64,000 bases of DNA from Paenibacillus sp. J5C2022 (GCF_025567625.1 NZ_JAOQJC010000032.1:25257-89256); one strand, 5' to 3'. Positions 54,845-63,883 are shown, numbered from the stretch's first letter. Numbers and translations are program-made. Notes: generated by a model not told the origin, from the sequence alone.

Positions 54845-55966
54845 CTACACTAGAAGTCCGCGTGCGGCTACCGCCGTTCTGGTCAAGGCGCCGTCCGTAT
54901 CCTGCAGGTAGACATAGTTGTGCAAATTCACGGTGCTGCATATATGATTCGGAATAATCGCGATCATGTCGCCTACTTCGTACAAGCTGTCGGGCGTTAC
55001 GGCGATGACGCCGTGCTCCTCGTTCATTCGCAGGAACACCGCCTCCTCATCGCCGACGATATGCCCGAAGCCCTTCAGATGAAGCGGCGCCTTGTCCGGC
55101 TGCACGTCCGTGGCGAACGTCTTGCTGCCGCCGTCGATGACGATCCGATCCGGTGCGGGACGGCTGACGACCGTCGCCCATACCGCGCCGGCGCAATCGT
55201 CCAGGGAGCACAGCCCGAAGGCCGCCTGCATCCGATCCTGATAAATATAGGTGCCAGGACGCACCTCGGTTATGCCATCGATCTCGGCGGCATACAGAGC
55301 GGTCGGCGAAGAGCCGACGCTCACATCACGAATGTCCAGCCCAGCAGCTCTCATCGCGCCGGCGACTCGGACCATCAACCGCCCTTCCTCGTGACCGGCT
55401 GCGCGCAAGTCCATCGTAGGCTCGCCCTGCAGCATGGCGCCGCGATAGGTGAAGATGCCGGTCAGGGACACGCCTTCAAGCGCCTGAATCTCCTTCGCAA
55501 GCTCTACAGCCGCTGCAGGATCTGCGCCCGTGCGCTGCAGGCCGGATTCAATCTCCAGCCGCACCTCCAGCACGCAGCCTGCGGCAGTCGCCGCGCGGGA
55601 GATCATCGCCGCCCCCGCAAGACTGTCTACGCCTATAATCAGGCGCACGCCCGACTTCGCAAGCTTGACGGCGCGTTCCAGCTTCGGCTGGCCTACGATG
55701 GGGTATGCGACGAACAGATCTTTCACGCCTGCGGCTGCCAGCACTTCCGCTTCTCCCAGCTTCGCTACGGTTATGCCGGCTGCCCCGGCCGTCAGCTGCC
55801 GCTTCGCCATCTCCGGCAGCTTATGCGTCTTCGCGTGCGGCCGCAGGCTGACGCCGAGCCGATTGATGGCCGCCGCCTTGCGAGCTATGTTGGTGTCGAC
55901 CGCATCGCTGTTAATGACGATGCAGGGCGTCTCCACACCTTGCGCGAGCGTCCAGTCTCTACTCAT
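54845..55966 (-). CDS. D-serine/D-threonine dehydratase-like PLP enzyme (alanine racemase fold)
   Basis: 373 aa. 'LRPHAKTHK' contains the PLP-binding Lys46. The barrel continues with 'GITVAKLGEAEVLAAAGVKD' and 'VGSSPTA'. The C-terminal D-ser_dehydrat domain supplies zinc ligands His341 and Cys343 in 'PNHICST'. Members dehydrate D-serine or split D-threonine/3-hydroxy-D-aspartate. In this operon it would consume D-amino acids released by the deacylase. It lies 14 bp after the PAS-regulator gene. Confidence 0.88.
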   Translation of the reverse strand: MSRDWTLAQGVETPCIVINSDAVDTNIARKAAAINRLGVSLRPHAKTHKLPEMAKRQLTAGAAGITVAKLGEAEVLAAAGVKDLFVAYPIVGQPKLERAVKLAKSGVRLIIGVDSLAGAAMISRAATAAGCVLEVRLEIESGLQRTGADPAAAVELAKEIQALEGVSLTGIFTYRGAMLQGEPTMDLRAAGHEEGRLMVRVAGAMRAAGLDIRDVSVGSSPTALYAAEIDGITEVRPGTYIYQDRMQAAFGLCSLDDCAGAVWATVVSRPAPDRIVIDGGSKTFATDVQPDKAPLHLKGFGHIVGDEEAVFLRMNEEHGVIAVTPDSLYEVGDMIAIIPNHICSTVNLHNYVYLQDTDGALTRTAVAARGLLV

Positions 55967-55980
55967 CTTCTTTCGCCTCC

Positions 55981-56622
55981 TTATTGTTCTGATGATTTCG
56001 ACTCTTCCAAATAGTTGTACAGCGTATATTTCGATATGCCCAAGTAACTGCAGATGCGCTCCCCCGACTTCTTGATCAGAAACGCTCCCTTCACATCCAG
56101 CAGCTGAATGAACCGTATTTTGTCCTCCTTGCCCATAAGTGCCGGTGGCTTGCCGATTGCTTCCTGCGCTTCCTGGATCAACGTATCCAGCAGCTCGTTC
56201 ACATTGCTGACGAACGACTCCCGCACCGGGGCAAGTCCGCTTGCCGTCAACGATTGCAGCGTTTTCTCCGCGACCATCAGATCGGTAATGTCATAGTTGA
56301 TGCATAAGGCTCCGATGATGGTCCCGGCGCCGTTCTTCATATAGATGGAGGTGGAGCGCAGAATACGCCCGTCGGCAGTCTGTGTGATATAGTTGTGCCG
56401 GTTGTCTCCGTCGGACGTTCCCCTCATAATCTCCAATCCCAGATTCGTGCCGGGATCGCCTACTTTGCGCCCCGTTACCTGTCCGTTCTCAATGACCACG
56501 ATCGTGCTGTCGTAAGGTCTGGACCAGTCATGCACGACCACCTCGCAATTGTCGCCGAATTGGGCTGCAATCCCTTTGGCCAGCTCTGTCAGCAGAGGCA
56601 ATTCCTTCGTTATCGATTCCAT
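55981..56622 (-). CDS. YheO/DauR-like PAS regulator with HTH_22
   Basis: 213 aa. The N-terminal YheO-like PAS domain ('AAQFGDNCEVVVHDWSRP', 'GALCINYDITDL') precedes a C-terminal HTH_22 domain ('VKGAFLIKKSGERICSYLGI', 'SKYTLYNYLEE'). DauR of Pseudomonas, in the same family, controls D-arginine catabolism, which fits the D-amino-acid genes that follow. GGGGGGAT before 56622 sets the start; the frame is open to 56649. The palindrome at 56692-56706 is a plausible autoregulatory operator. Confidence 0.85.
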   Translation of the reverse strand: MESITKELPLLTELAKGIAAQFGDNCEVVVHDWSRPYDSTIVVIENGQVTGRKVGDPGTNLGLEIMRGTSDGDNRHNYITQTADGRILRSTSIYMKNGAGTIIGALCINYDITDLMVAEKTLQSLTASGLAPVRESFVSNVNELLDTLIQEAQEAIGKPPALMGKEDKIRFIQLLDVKGAFLIKKSGERICSYLGISKYTLYNYLEESKSSEQ

Positions 56623-56691
56623 CTCATCCCCCCGGACCTGCATTTGCACCGCTTGATGAACACATGGTACTACGGAGCTTGCGAAAAATCA

Positions 56692-56706
56692 AACAAAAAT
56701 TTTGTT
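56692..56706. promoter_or_regulatory. Palindromic operator candidate AACAAAAATTTTGTT
   Basis: Perfect 7+1+7 bp palindrome in the divergent region between the DauR-like gene and the YesM-type kinase gene. A TATAAT box for the rightward gene lies at 56747-56752. The AT-rich sequence makes chance occurrence possible. Confidence 0.4.
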
Positions 56707-56803
56707 ATGCTAAAAAAAAGTATGGTACGTCTGTTGTGGCAAATAGTATAATGTGGCATGGTTATTGAAGCAGGATACACTCGTGAACGAAGGGGATGGG
56801 CTG

Positions 56804-58576
56804 ATGCGCTGGATTAGCAGTTCATTGAAACGAAAGCTGTCGACATTGCTGCTGTTATCCGTGCTTGTGCCTCTGCTTGCGCTGGGACTGTTCGCTTACA
56901 ATATGGCGGCTACAACGACGGAAGAGAAGGCGAAGCAAGCGGGGACGAGCCTGCTGCGGCAGGTAAGCACGAATCTGGAATTTATTGTGAAGGATATTGA
57001 AAATTTATCGATCTTTCTGATCGGCCAGAAGGACGTGCAGCAATACCTCAGCGCAACGGGAGACGATCCTATTGTGCAAACAAGAATGATTGAGTTTTTG
57101 TCTAATCTGGAATTCTCGAAAGCTTATATTTCCGATATTACCATTTACCCGTTGCAGCCATCGTATCCGCCGTTGTCCAATGCCACGATCTTCGATACGG
57201 GACTGACGGTAGAGCTGGACGAGCGAATCCACAATCATCAGACGACCAGCAAATTCTGGACGGAGAGATACAGGACGGAGACGGCTTCCGGGCCTCAGGA
57301 TGTCATCTCGCTTATTCGTCCGATCAATAACTTATACGGCTTCAAGCAGCTTGGTACTGTGGTCATCAGTCTGGATGAGCGGGAAATTGCCAAAATGCTG
57401 AAACAGACGAAAATGCCCGGAGAGGGCTATGTCATGCTGACCAACAAGAGCGGCAAGGTGCTCTCCAGCAGCAATCCCGACATTGTTGGCAGGCATCTGG
57501 AGGAGTTGATGCCGGGCGTTGCACTGGAAGGGCAGGTAGGCACCTTTAATTATGGCAAGCGTGACGGGAAGGTAACGATTCTGTATGACGCCATTGACGA
57601 CATGGGATGGACGCTGACCGGCGTGATGCCGTTCTCGGAATACCGGAATCAGAACAGCTATGTATTGCAGCTGATGGTCGTCGTAATTGCGGTCTCCGTG
57701 CTGCTTGTGGCTGTGCTTGTGCTTTATTTTGTTCAGAAAGTGACGAATCCGCTTGTCATGCTCGCCCAATTCCTGAAGCATTCCAACCCGGAGGAGCCGC
57801 TGCAGACGTATCCTGTTCAGACGATGGATGAAGTGGGCCAGCTCGTCAGAAGCTACAATAAGCTGAGCAATCGCATCGAGCTATTGACCGATCAAGTGAA
57901 GCAGGAGGAAGTGAACAAGAAGGAAGCGGATATGCAAGCGCTGCAGGCGCAGATTAATCCGCACTTTCTGTACAACACGTTGTCCTCGATCCACTGGATG
58001 GCGCTGATGAGCAGGGAAGAGAAGATCGCGGAGATGGTCGGCAGCTTGAGCGACTTCCTCAGATTCAGCTTGAATAAGGGAGAGGAATTCTGCACGGTAG
58101 AGCAGGAATTCGCACACGCCAACCATTACGGGAACATCCAATCGATTCGCTTCCCGGACAAGTTCACGCTCCATATGGAGCTTGAGCCGGCACTGAAGGG
58201 GCAGATTATGCTGAAGCTGCTGCTGCAGCCGCTCATCGAGAACGCGCTTATTCATGGCATTCAGAAGGGACCGGGCAAGGGAGAGATCCATGTGAGCGCG
58301 AAGAGTACGCCGGGCGGCATGCTGTTCAGCGTCGAAGATACCGGAGTAGGGATGGATGCGGACAAGCTGGCCGAATTAAGAGTTCGGCTGGAGGATGCGA
58401 AGGATATGAAAGAAGAGAAGGTGCGCTTGGAGAAGGGAAGTTACGGATTGCGCAATGTGAACAAGCGGTTGCTGCTGCATTACGGCAGTCTGTCCGGGCT
58501 GCAGATTGCCAGTGCTGTGAACGAGGGAACCCGGGTAACCTTCTATATACCGATGACAGGAGAAGGGGAGGAATAA
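56804..58576 (+). CDS. YesM-type sensor histidine kinase
   Basis: 590 aa. TM1 (about 13-36, 'LLLLSVLVPLLALGLFAYNM'), extracellular dCache-like sensor, TM2 (about 285-307), HAMP-like region, His_kinase with 'QINPHFLYNTL' (His387) and HATPase_c ('IENALIHG', 'DTGVGM'). AAGGGGATGG before the ATG at 56804 supports this start; the frame extends to 56753. It ends 2 bp before the response regulator. It probably governs the importer at 60251-63712. Confidence 0.9.
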   Translation: MRWISSSLKRKLSTLLLLSVLVPLLALGLFAYNMAATTTEEKAKQAGTSLLRQVSTNLEFIVKDIENLSIFLIGQKDVQQYLSATGDDPIVQTRMIEFLSNLEFSKAYISDITIYPLQPSYPPLSNATIFDTGLTVELDERIHNHQTTSKFWTERYRTETASGPQDVISLIRPINNLYGFKQLGTVVISLDEREIAKMLKQTKMPGEGYVMLTNKSGKVLSSSNPDIVGRHLEELMPGVALEGQVGTFNYGKRDGKVTILYDAIDDMGWTLTGVMPFSEYRNQNSYVLQLMVVVIAVSVLLVAVLVLYFVQKVTNPLVMLAQFLKHSNPEEPLQTYPVQTMDEVGQLVRSYNKLSNRIELLTDQVKQEEVNKKEADMQALQAQINPHFLYNTLSSIHWMALMSREEKIAEMVGSLSDFLRFSLNKGEEFCTVEQEFAHANHYGNIQSIRFPDKFTLHMELEPALKGQIMLKLLLQPLIENALIHGIQKGPGKGEIHVSAKSTPGGMLFSVEDTGVGMDADKLAELRVRLEDAKDMKEEKVRLEKGSYGLRNVNKRLLLHYGSLSGLQIASAVNEGTRVTFYIPMTGEGEE

Positions 58577-58578
58577 GC

Positions 58579-60123
58579 ATGAAGCTGCTTATTGTGGACG
58601 ATGAAGTCATTATTCGAACGGGGCTGAGCACGGTTATTCAGTGGGAGGATTACGGCTACGAGCTGCTTGAGCCGGCTGCTTCTGCCGAGGAGGCGCTGGC
58701 CCGGATCGGCAAGGAGATGCCGGATATCGTGCTGACGGACATTCAGATGACCGGACTGACTGGCCTCGATCTGGCCGGAGAGATCAAGCGCCAGCTGCCG
58801 GACAGCGAAGTCATTATATTGACAGGCTACGATCAGTTCAGCTATGCCCAGCAGGCCATTCGCGAAGGCGTAAGCGACTACCTGCTGAAGACGAGCCGCC
58901 CGCCGGAGATTCTTGGTGCCGTGAACGGCGCCCGCCACCGGATCGTGTCCCGCTGGGAATCGATGCGGCGCGACGACTTGCGCGACCGGATGATGGAACG
59001 GCTCGTGACGGGCAACGGGTGGGAGGAGCGCTCGCTGGAGCAGGCGGTGAAGCTGTTCCCCAAGCTGCGGCTGCTGGAGCCGGGAGGCTATCAGGTCGTG
59101 CTGCTTAACGCCACTGGCTGGGGGGAAGAGAACGGCTATAACCGGCTGCTGCTGTTCGCTGTGCACAATATGCTTAACGAGCTGATGGAGGACGGAGAAG
59201 TAATGCTGCGGGAGAAGGATATTCTGGTTGTGCTGCGAGACCGGCATGGAGATGCTTTGACGGGACAGCTGGACCGATATATGTCCTCCGTGGAGCGGAA
59301 GCTGAAGTGTACATTGTTCGCGGCAGCGGGAGGAGCCGTCTCCGACAGGAGCGGACTGAACGATTCCCATGAGCAGGCGGCATATGCGATCTTGTTCCGC
59401 GGCATGCTGACGCACAGTCATCTGATCACATACGGGGAAGTGAAGGCTCGCAAGGGTGGGCCTACGATGTGCACGAGCGAGGAAGAGAAGGAGCTGACGG
59501 CCCGGTTGCAGGGAGGCGACGAGACGGCCCTTGCCCAATGGGCAGAGGAAGCGGTGTCCGCCCATATTATGGACGAGCAATCCACCCCGGAGTCGCTGCA
59601 GTCGTTCATCCACTCCATCTTGCTCTCCGCGCATCGCTGGGCCGAGCGGATGCTGGCGATGATCGGCGACGCGTCGTATGCGGACAAGCTGCCGCAAGGC
59701 GTTCCGCTTATTCCGCTCGGACAAGTGGCGGACAGAGGCAAGGGCATTCTGCTAGAGCAGCTGAAGGAACTGATGAAGCTGTATCGCAGCGCATCCGGTC
59801 ACGAGGGAGTGCCCTATATACACAAGGCCATCGCCTACATTCACGACCATCTGGACAAGGATTTGACGCTGCAGCAGGTCGCCAAGCATGTGCATCTGAC
59901 GCCGAATCACTTCAGCGAGGTATTCAAGCGGGAGACGGGACAGACGTATATTGAATTCGTCACCCGTGCCCGAATTGAGCGCGCGAAGCAGCTGCTGGAC
60001 GAATCGCCGGTGAAGGTGAGCGAGATTGCGGTCAGTGTCGGCTATAGCGATATTAAGTATTTTGGGCAGCTGTTCAAGAGATATACAGGCTACACCCCGT
60101 CGGAATACCGGGCGAGGGAATAG
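58579..60123 (+). CDS. YesN-type response regulator, REC plus AraC HTH
   Basis: 514 aa. Receiver with 'DDE', Asp54 in 'LTDIQMTGLTG' and Lys in 'DYLLKTS'. A long central region follows, then a C-terminal AraC HTH (about 415-512) with 'LQQVAKHVHLTPNHFSEVF' and 'TPSEYR'. GAAGGGGAGG upstream. Likely binding sites are the spaced TTTGTCC/ATTGTCC repeats (60181-60187 and 60198-60204) just before the importer lipoprotein gene. Confidence 0.9.
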   Translation: MKLLIVDDEVIIRTGLSTVIQWEDYGYELLEPAASAEEALARIGKEMPDIVLTDIQMTGLTGLDLAGEIKRQLPDSEVIILTGYDQFSYAQQAIREGVSDYLLKTSRPPEILGAVNGARHRIVSRWESMRRDDLRDRMMERLVTGNGWEERSLEQAVKLFPKLRLLEPGGYQVVLLNATGWGEENGYNRLLLFAVHNMLNELMEDGEVMLREKDILVVLRDRHGDALTGQLDRYMSSVERKLKCTLFAAAGGAVSDRSGLNDSHEQAAYAILFRGMLTHSHLITYGEVKARKGGPTMCTSEEEKELTARLQGGDETALAQWAEEAVSAHIMDEQSTPESLQSFIHSILLSAHRWAERMLAMIGDASYADKLPQGVPLIPLGQVADRGKGILLEQLKELMKLYRSASGHEGVPYIHKAIAYIHDHLDKDLTLQQVAKHVHLTPNHFSEVFKRETGQTYIEFVTRARIERAKQLLDESPVKVSEIAVSVGYSDIKYFGQLFKRYTGYTPSEYRARE

Positions 60124-60250
60124 GGATGTGACGTAGAGGCAATGAGCTTAAACTGAAAAAAACCTACCCCTGTTCCGAACTTTGTCCCCTGCCCCATATT
60201 GTCCTGTTTCACTATACTGGAATTAAATAACGCGAAGGGGGAAACAAGAC

Positions 60251-61597
60251 ATGAAGAAAACGTTATCAGTATTCCTTACGGTTACCATGATGGCTGCTGC
60301 GCTGGCTGCATGCGGCGGCACTTCCGACAACAAAGGCGGCTCCGCTGCGAACGGCAATAAGCCGGCAGATGGAGGCAAAAAAGAGGAGAAGGTTGAAATC
60401 TCGCTCTGGCACAACTTCACAGGCGATGATCAGCGAGCTGTGACGATGCGTGAGATCATTACCGAATTCGAGAAGGCCAATCCGGACATTACGCTCGATA
60501 TTCAAGCGATTCCGCCGGACGGCTACAAAACGCGTCTGAAAACAGTCGCTGCCGCTAACGAAATGCCTGACGTATTCATCATGTGGCCGGGCGCCATGAC
60601 GCAGGAATTCGCTTCCGGCGGACTGATCCAGCCGGTCAACGATCTGCTTGATGCGAACAAGGAGTGGACAGACGGCTTCATCGACAACGCGTTCGGCGGC
60701 TTTACGATCGACGACAGCATCTACAGCGCGCCTATGAGCTTGACGCCGACTTCCATCCTCTACTATAACAAATCGATTCTGGATGACAACGGACTTTCCG
60801 TTCCGAAGACGTGGGACGAGCTGATGAATGCGATCGAAGTGCTGAAAGCAAAAGACATTACACCGATCGCGCTTGGCAACAAAGCGGCTTGGGTAGCGCA
60901 ATCCAGCATCTTCAGCTCCTTGGCTGACCGTGTAACAGGCTCCGAGTGGTTCCTGAAAGCTTCGAAGCAAGACGGCGCATCCTTCACCGATCCTGAATTC
61001 GTCGATGCGCTGAACTACATGAAGCAGCTGGGCGACGCAGGCGCGTTCCAGGAAGGCTTCAACGCGATCGACCACACGCAAATGGAAATGATGTTCGCAC
61101 AAGGCCAATCCGCGATGATGATCGACGGCGGCTGGGCGCTGACGCAGCTGGCGGCTAATGCTTCCGAGGAAGCGATTGCACAGATGGGCGCAACCGTTCT
61201 TCCTTCCATCCCAGGCGGCAAAGGCGAGGCGAACGCTCTGGCCGGCGTTGTCGGTGTAGGTCTCGGCCTTGGCAAAGACGCTACAGGAAGCAAGAAAGAT
61301 GCGGCTCACAAGCTGATCCTGGCCATGTCCGGTCCTGAGGCTCAGAAGCGTACGCTGGAGAGCAACCAGCTGGTCAGCTACGATCTGGAAATTGATACAA
61401 GCAAAGTAACGCCGATCTTCGCTGAAGTATACAACCTGGTAAACAGCGTACAACTGACTCCGGTATATGACGGCGTACTGACTTCCGCAGGAGCTGACGC
61501 CGTGAACAACGGTCTGCAAGAGCTTCTGATGGGCGGCGATCCTGCAGCGATCGCGAAGAAGATTCAAGACGCTCAAGCGAAGGCGCTGGCTCAGTAA
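60251..61597 (+). CDS. Sugar ABC importer solute-binding lipoprotein
   Basis: 448 aa. Lipobox 'ALAAC' (Cys21), then a family-1 solute-binding fold of MalE/MsmE size ('EISLWHNFTGDDQR', 'PDVFIMWPGAMTQEFASGG', 'PMSLTPTSILYYNKSILDD', 'GQSAMMIDGGWALTQ'). GCGAAGGGGGAAA precedes the start, and a TATACT -10 lies at 60213-60218. It is first gene of a lipoprotein-permease-permease operon. Confidence 0.9.
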   Translation: MKKTLSVFLTVTMMAAALAACGGTSDNKGGSAANGNKPADGGKKEEKVEISLWHNFTGDDQRAVTMREIITEFEKANPDITLDIQAIPPDGYKTRLKTVAAANEMPDVFIMWPGAMTQEFASGGLIQPVNDLLDANKEWTDGFIDNAFGGFTIDDSIYSAPMSLTPTSILYYNKSILDDNGLSVPKTWDELMNAIEVLKAKDITPIALGNKAAWVAQSSIFSSLADRVTGSEWFLKASKQDGASFTDPEFVDALNYMKQLGDAGAFQEGFNAIDHTQMEMMFAQGQSAMMIDGGWALTQLAANASEEAIAQMGATVLPSIPGGKGEANALAGVVGVGLGLGKDATGSKKDAAHKLILAMSGPEAQKRTLESNQLVSYDLEIDTSKVTPIFAEVYNLVNSVQLTPVYDGVLTSAGADAVNNGLQELLMGGDPAAIAKKIQDAQAKALAQ

Positions 61598-61603
61598 GCG
61601 GTA

Positions 61604-61666
61604 CTTGGCGGGAGGGGACGCTCATACGCTCGTCATGGGCATCCATGAGCATCCCTCCTGGCCAAG
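61604..61666 (+). terminator. Long imperfect hairpin after binding-protein gene
   Basis: CTTGGCGGGAGGGG...GCTCAT (61604-61625) pairs with ATGAGCATCCCTCCTGGCCAAG (61645-61666, one continuous arm) over most of its length. No T tract follows, so it is more likely an mRNA-stabilising or attenuating structure, enriching the binding protein over the permeases. Confidence 0.55.
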
Positions 61667-61676
61667 ATTTGAGTTG

Positions 61677-61859
61677 TAACGGTTGTGAGAGAGCTTATAT
61701 GATCAGAAGCTGCACGAAAGATAATTTAACGGACGTAGCAGAGCTTATCATATGACATCGTCATCAAGGTTAAGGCCATTCATGAGAAATAGCGCTACTC
61801 ATGACCGTTACATTTCAAATTTCTAGATAATCCGCAAATAGCGTTAGTGGCATCCGTTA
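61677..61859. repeat. 183-bp palindromic four-unit element, copy B
   Basis: Direct units begin at 61677 (TAACGGTTGTGAGAGAGC...) and 61727 (TAACGGACGTAGCAGAGC...), 50 bp apart. Inverted units end at 61810 and 61859, reading TAACGGTCATGAGTAGCGC and TAACGGATGCCACTAACGC on the minus strand. Same length and architecture as copy A at 27150-27332, but here inside an operon, between lipoprotein and permease genes. Confidence 0.75.
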
Positions 61860-61933
61860 GCCAGACAGCGACCAGCAAGAGCAAAATTACACGACTGAGC
61901 AATTATAAAGTTATCATGCCAGGAGGGATGTTC

Positions 61934-62806
61934 ATGTCACCGTCATTGCGCAGCAGAGGATTTATTGCAGTTGGACTTCTTCCTTCACTTGCCATATTCG
62001 CATTTTTTGTCATCATTCCGCTTATATGGTCCGCTTATTACGGCTTCTTCTCATGGAAGGGCATCGGAGCGATGAAGTTTATCGGCTTCGACAACTATAT
62101 TGAAGCCATTAATGACCGTTTATTCTGGGTCGCGTTCAAAAACAACATGATGATCGTAGCCGCATCCGTATTCGGACAGGTTCCGATCGCGCTCATATTG
62201 GCGCTGTTCCTGCTCAAGAACGGCTGGTTCCAACGGTTCATCCGATCTGCCGTCTTCATGCCGATGGTGCTGTCGGCTGTCGTTGTCGGCATCATCTGGG
62301 GCTACATCTACCATCCGCAGATCGGCGTATTGAACTTCCTGCTGGACTACCTGGGGCTGGAGAGCTGGAAGCAGCAGTGGCTGACAGACCCGAAGGTGTC
62401 CATGTACGCCATTCTCGTTCCGATTATCTGGCTGAATGTCGGCCCGTATCTGATCCTGTTCATTGCGGCACTGCAGAATATTCCGAGCGAGATTGACGAT
62501 GCGGCAGGCATTGACGGCGCGGTAGGCTGGCGCAAGCTGATCTACGTGAAGCTTCCGATGATCTGGGATACGATTAAAGTTGCCGTTGTGCTCTGTATCG
62601 CGGGCAGCTTGAAGGCATTCGACCTGATTTATGTCATGACGGGCGGCGGCCCTGCGAATTCGACGGAGCTGCTGGCGACCTATATGTACAATAATACGTT
62701 CAACATTTACCGCTTTGGTTACGGTAGTGCCGTATCGACGCTGATCATCATTATTAGCTTGGTGATGATTGCGGGCAGCCAGTATTTGATGAAGACGAAA
62801 AAATAA
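61934..62806 (+). CDS. Sugar ABC importer permease, MalF/MsmF type
   Basis: 290 aa, six predicted helices, 'GLLPSLAIFAFFVIIPLIWS', EAA-type loop 'IDDAAGIDGAVGWRKL' near residue 185 (Asp replacing Glu) and 'GGGPANSTELLATYMYNNTF'. The frame is open back to 61847, but that GTG lies in the repeat element. ATG 61934, 6 bp after AGGAGGG, is the likely start. Confidence 0.9.
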   Translation: MSPSLRSRGFIAVGLLPSLAIFAFFVIIPLIWSAYYGFFSWKGIGAMKFIGFDNYIEAINDRLFWVAFKNNMMIVAASVFGQVPIALILALFLLKNGWFQRFIRSAVFMPMVLSAVVVGIIWGYIYHPQIGVLNFLLDYLGLESWKQQWLTDPKVSMYAILVPIIWLNVGPYLILFIAALQNIPSEIDDAAGIDGAVGWRKLIYVKLPMIWDTIKVAVVLCIAGSLKAFDLIYVMTGGGPANSTELLATYMYNNTFNIYRFGYGSAVSTLIIIISLVMIAGSQYLMKTKK

Positions 62807-62824
62807 CGGAGGAGGTTATCTCTT

Positions 62825-63712
62825 ATGTCTGCTTCCACAACGAATGGAACTTTGCAACCTGCCGCTGCAGCCGATCCCGGCAAAAGCTGGCTGAGAAGAG
62901 GCAAGGATGGCCTTACTGCCGTCAGTCTGACCATTTACGCGCTGGTTACGCTCTATCCCTTAATCTGGTTGTTCATCAGCGCATTCAAAACAAATGAAGA
63001 ATTTTACGCAAGCCCGTTCGGTCTTCCTGCGAAATGGAGCCTGGAGAACTTCACGCGCGCTTGGGAAGTGGCGGATATGGGGACAGCGTTCGTGAACTCC
63101 TTTATCGTGACGATGCTGGCGCTTGTTATTACACTGTTGCTGGGCGCGTTAACGGCTTACGTCTTGTCCCGCTTCCAGTTCAAGGGCAAAGTGCTGACAA
63201 TGGGCGTATTCATGCTCGGCTTGCTCATTCCGATTCACAGCACGCTCGTTCCTTTGTTTATCGTGATGAACAAGGTGAACATTCTGGACTCTTACGCCGC
63301 GCTGATCTTGCCTTATACGGCGTTCGAGCTTCCGCTGGCGATCTTTATCTGCGTAGCGTATATGAACACGTTCCCGAAAGAGATTGAAGAAGCGGCCATG
63401 ATCGACGGCACGGGCTACTGGGGCATCTTCCTTCGCATGATGCTGCCGCTGTCTCTTCCGGCGCTCTCGACGATTGGCATACTGGCGTTCCTGCGGTATT
63501 GGAACGACTTCGCATTCGCGCTCGTGTTCATCAACAGCCCCGAGCTGAAGACGCTGCCGCTGGCTCTATCCGTGTTCGCGACAGGCTACTCTACGGACTA
63601 TAAGCTGACCATGGCGGCTATGGCGATTGCTGTCATACCGACGATTATCATCTATCTGATCTTCCAGGAGCAGATTATGAAGGGCATGACGGCCGGCTCG
63701 GTGAAAGGTTAA
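62825..63712 (+). CDS. Sugar ABC importer permease, MalG/MsmG type
   Basis: 295 aa. A soluble N-terminal stretch of about 35 residues precedes six helices, with EAA loop 'IEEAAMIDGTGYWGIF' near residue 187 and C-terminal 'IMKGMTAGSVKG'. GGAGGAGG upstream, 18 bp after the partner permease. It is last gene before a strong terminator. No ATPase follows. Confidence 0.9.
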   Translation: MSASTTNGTLQPAAAADPGKSWLRRGKDGLTAVSLTIYALVTLYPLIWLFISAFKTNEEFYASPFGLPAKWSLENFTRAWEVADMGTAFVNSFIVTMLALVITLLLGALTAYVLSRFQFKGKVLTMGVFMLGLLIPIHSTLVPLFIVMNKVNILDSYAALILPYTAFELPLAIFICVAYMNTFPKEIEEAAMIDGTGYWGIFLRMMLPLSLPALSTIGILAFLRYWNDFAFALVFINSPELKTLPLALSVFATGYSTDYKLTMAAMAIAVIPTIIIYLIFQEQIMKGMTAGSVKG

Positions 63713-63729
63713 TCATAAGTGCGGGTTCG

Positions 63730-63767
63730 GCGCTGCAGGCAAGATTTCTTGCTTGCAGCGCTTTTTT
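63730..63767 (+). terminator. Rho-independent terminator
   Basis: GCGCTGCAGGCAAG (63730-63743) and CTTGCTTGCAGCGC (63748-63761) form a 14-bp stem with one G-U pair, followed by six T. Confidence 0.9.
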
Positions 63768-63883
63768 GTCGTTGGGGTCTGATCGTGATGGATGTTCGGC
63801 AGCGTGAAATCAGTTACTTGACGATTGCGGAAATAAGAAGTAATGATCAGCAACACATACAATAAATAAATCCATCCAGGATA

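Noticed and set aside
54920..56014. 364-codon plus-strand frame
   Set aside because: Antisense shadow of the D-serine dehydratase-like gene, which has clear PLP and zinc motifs.
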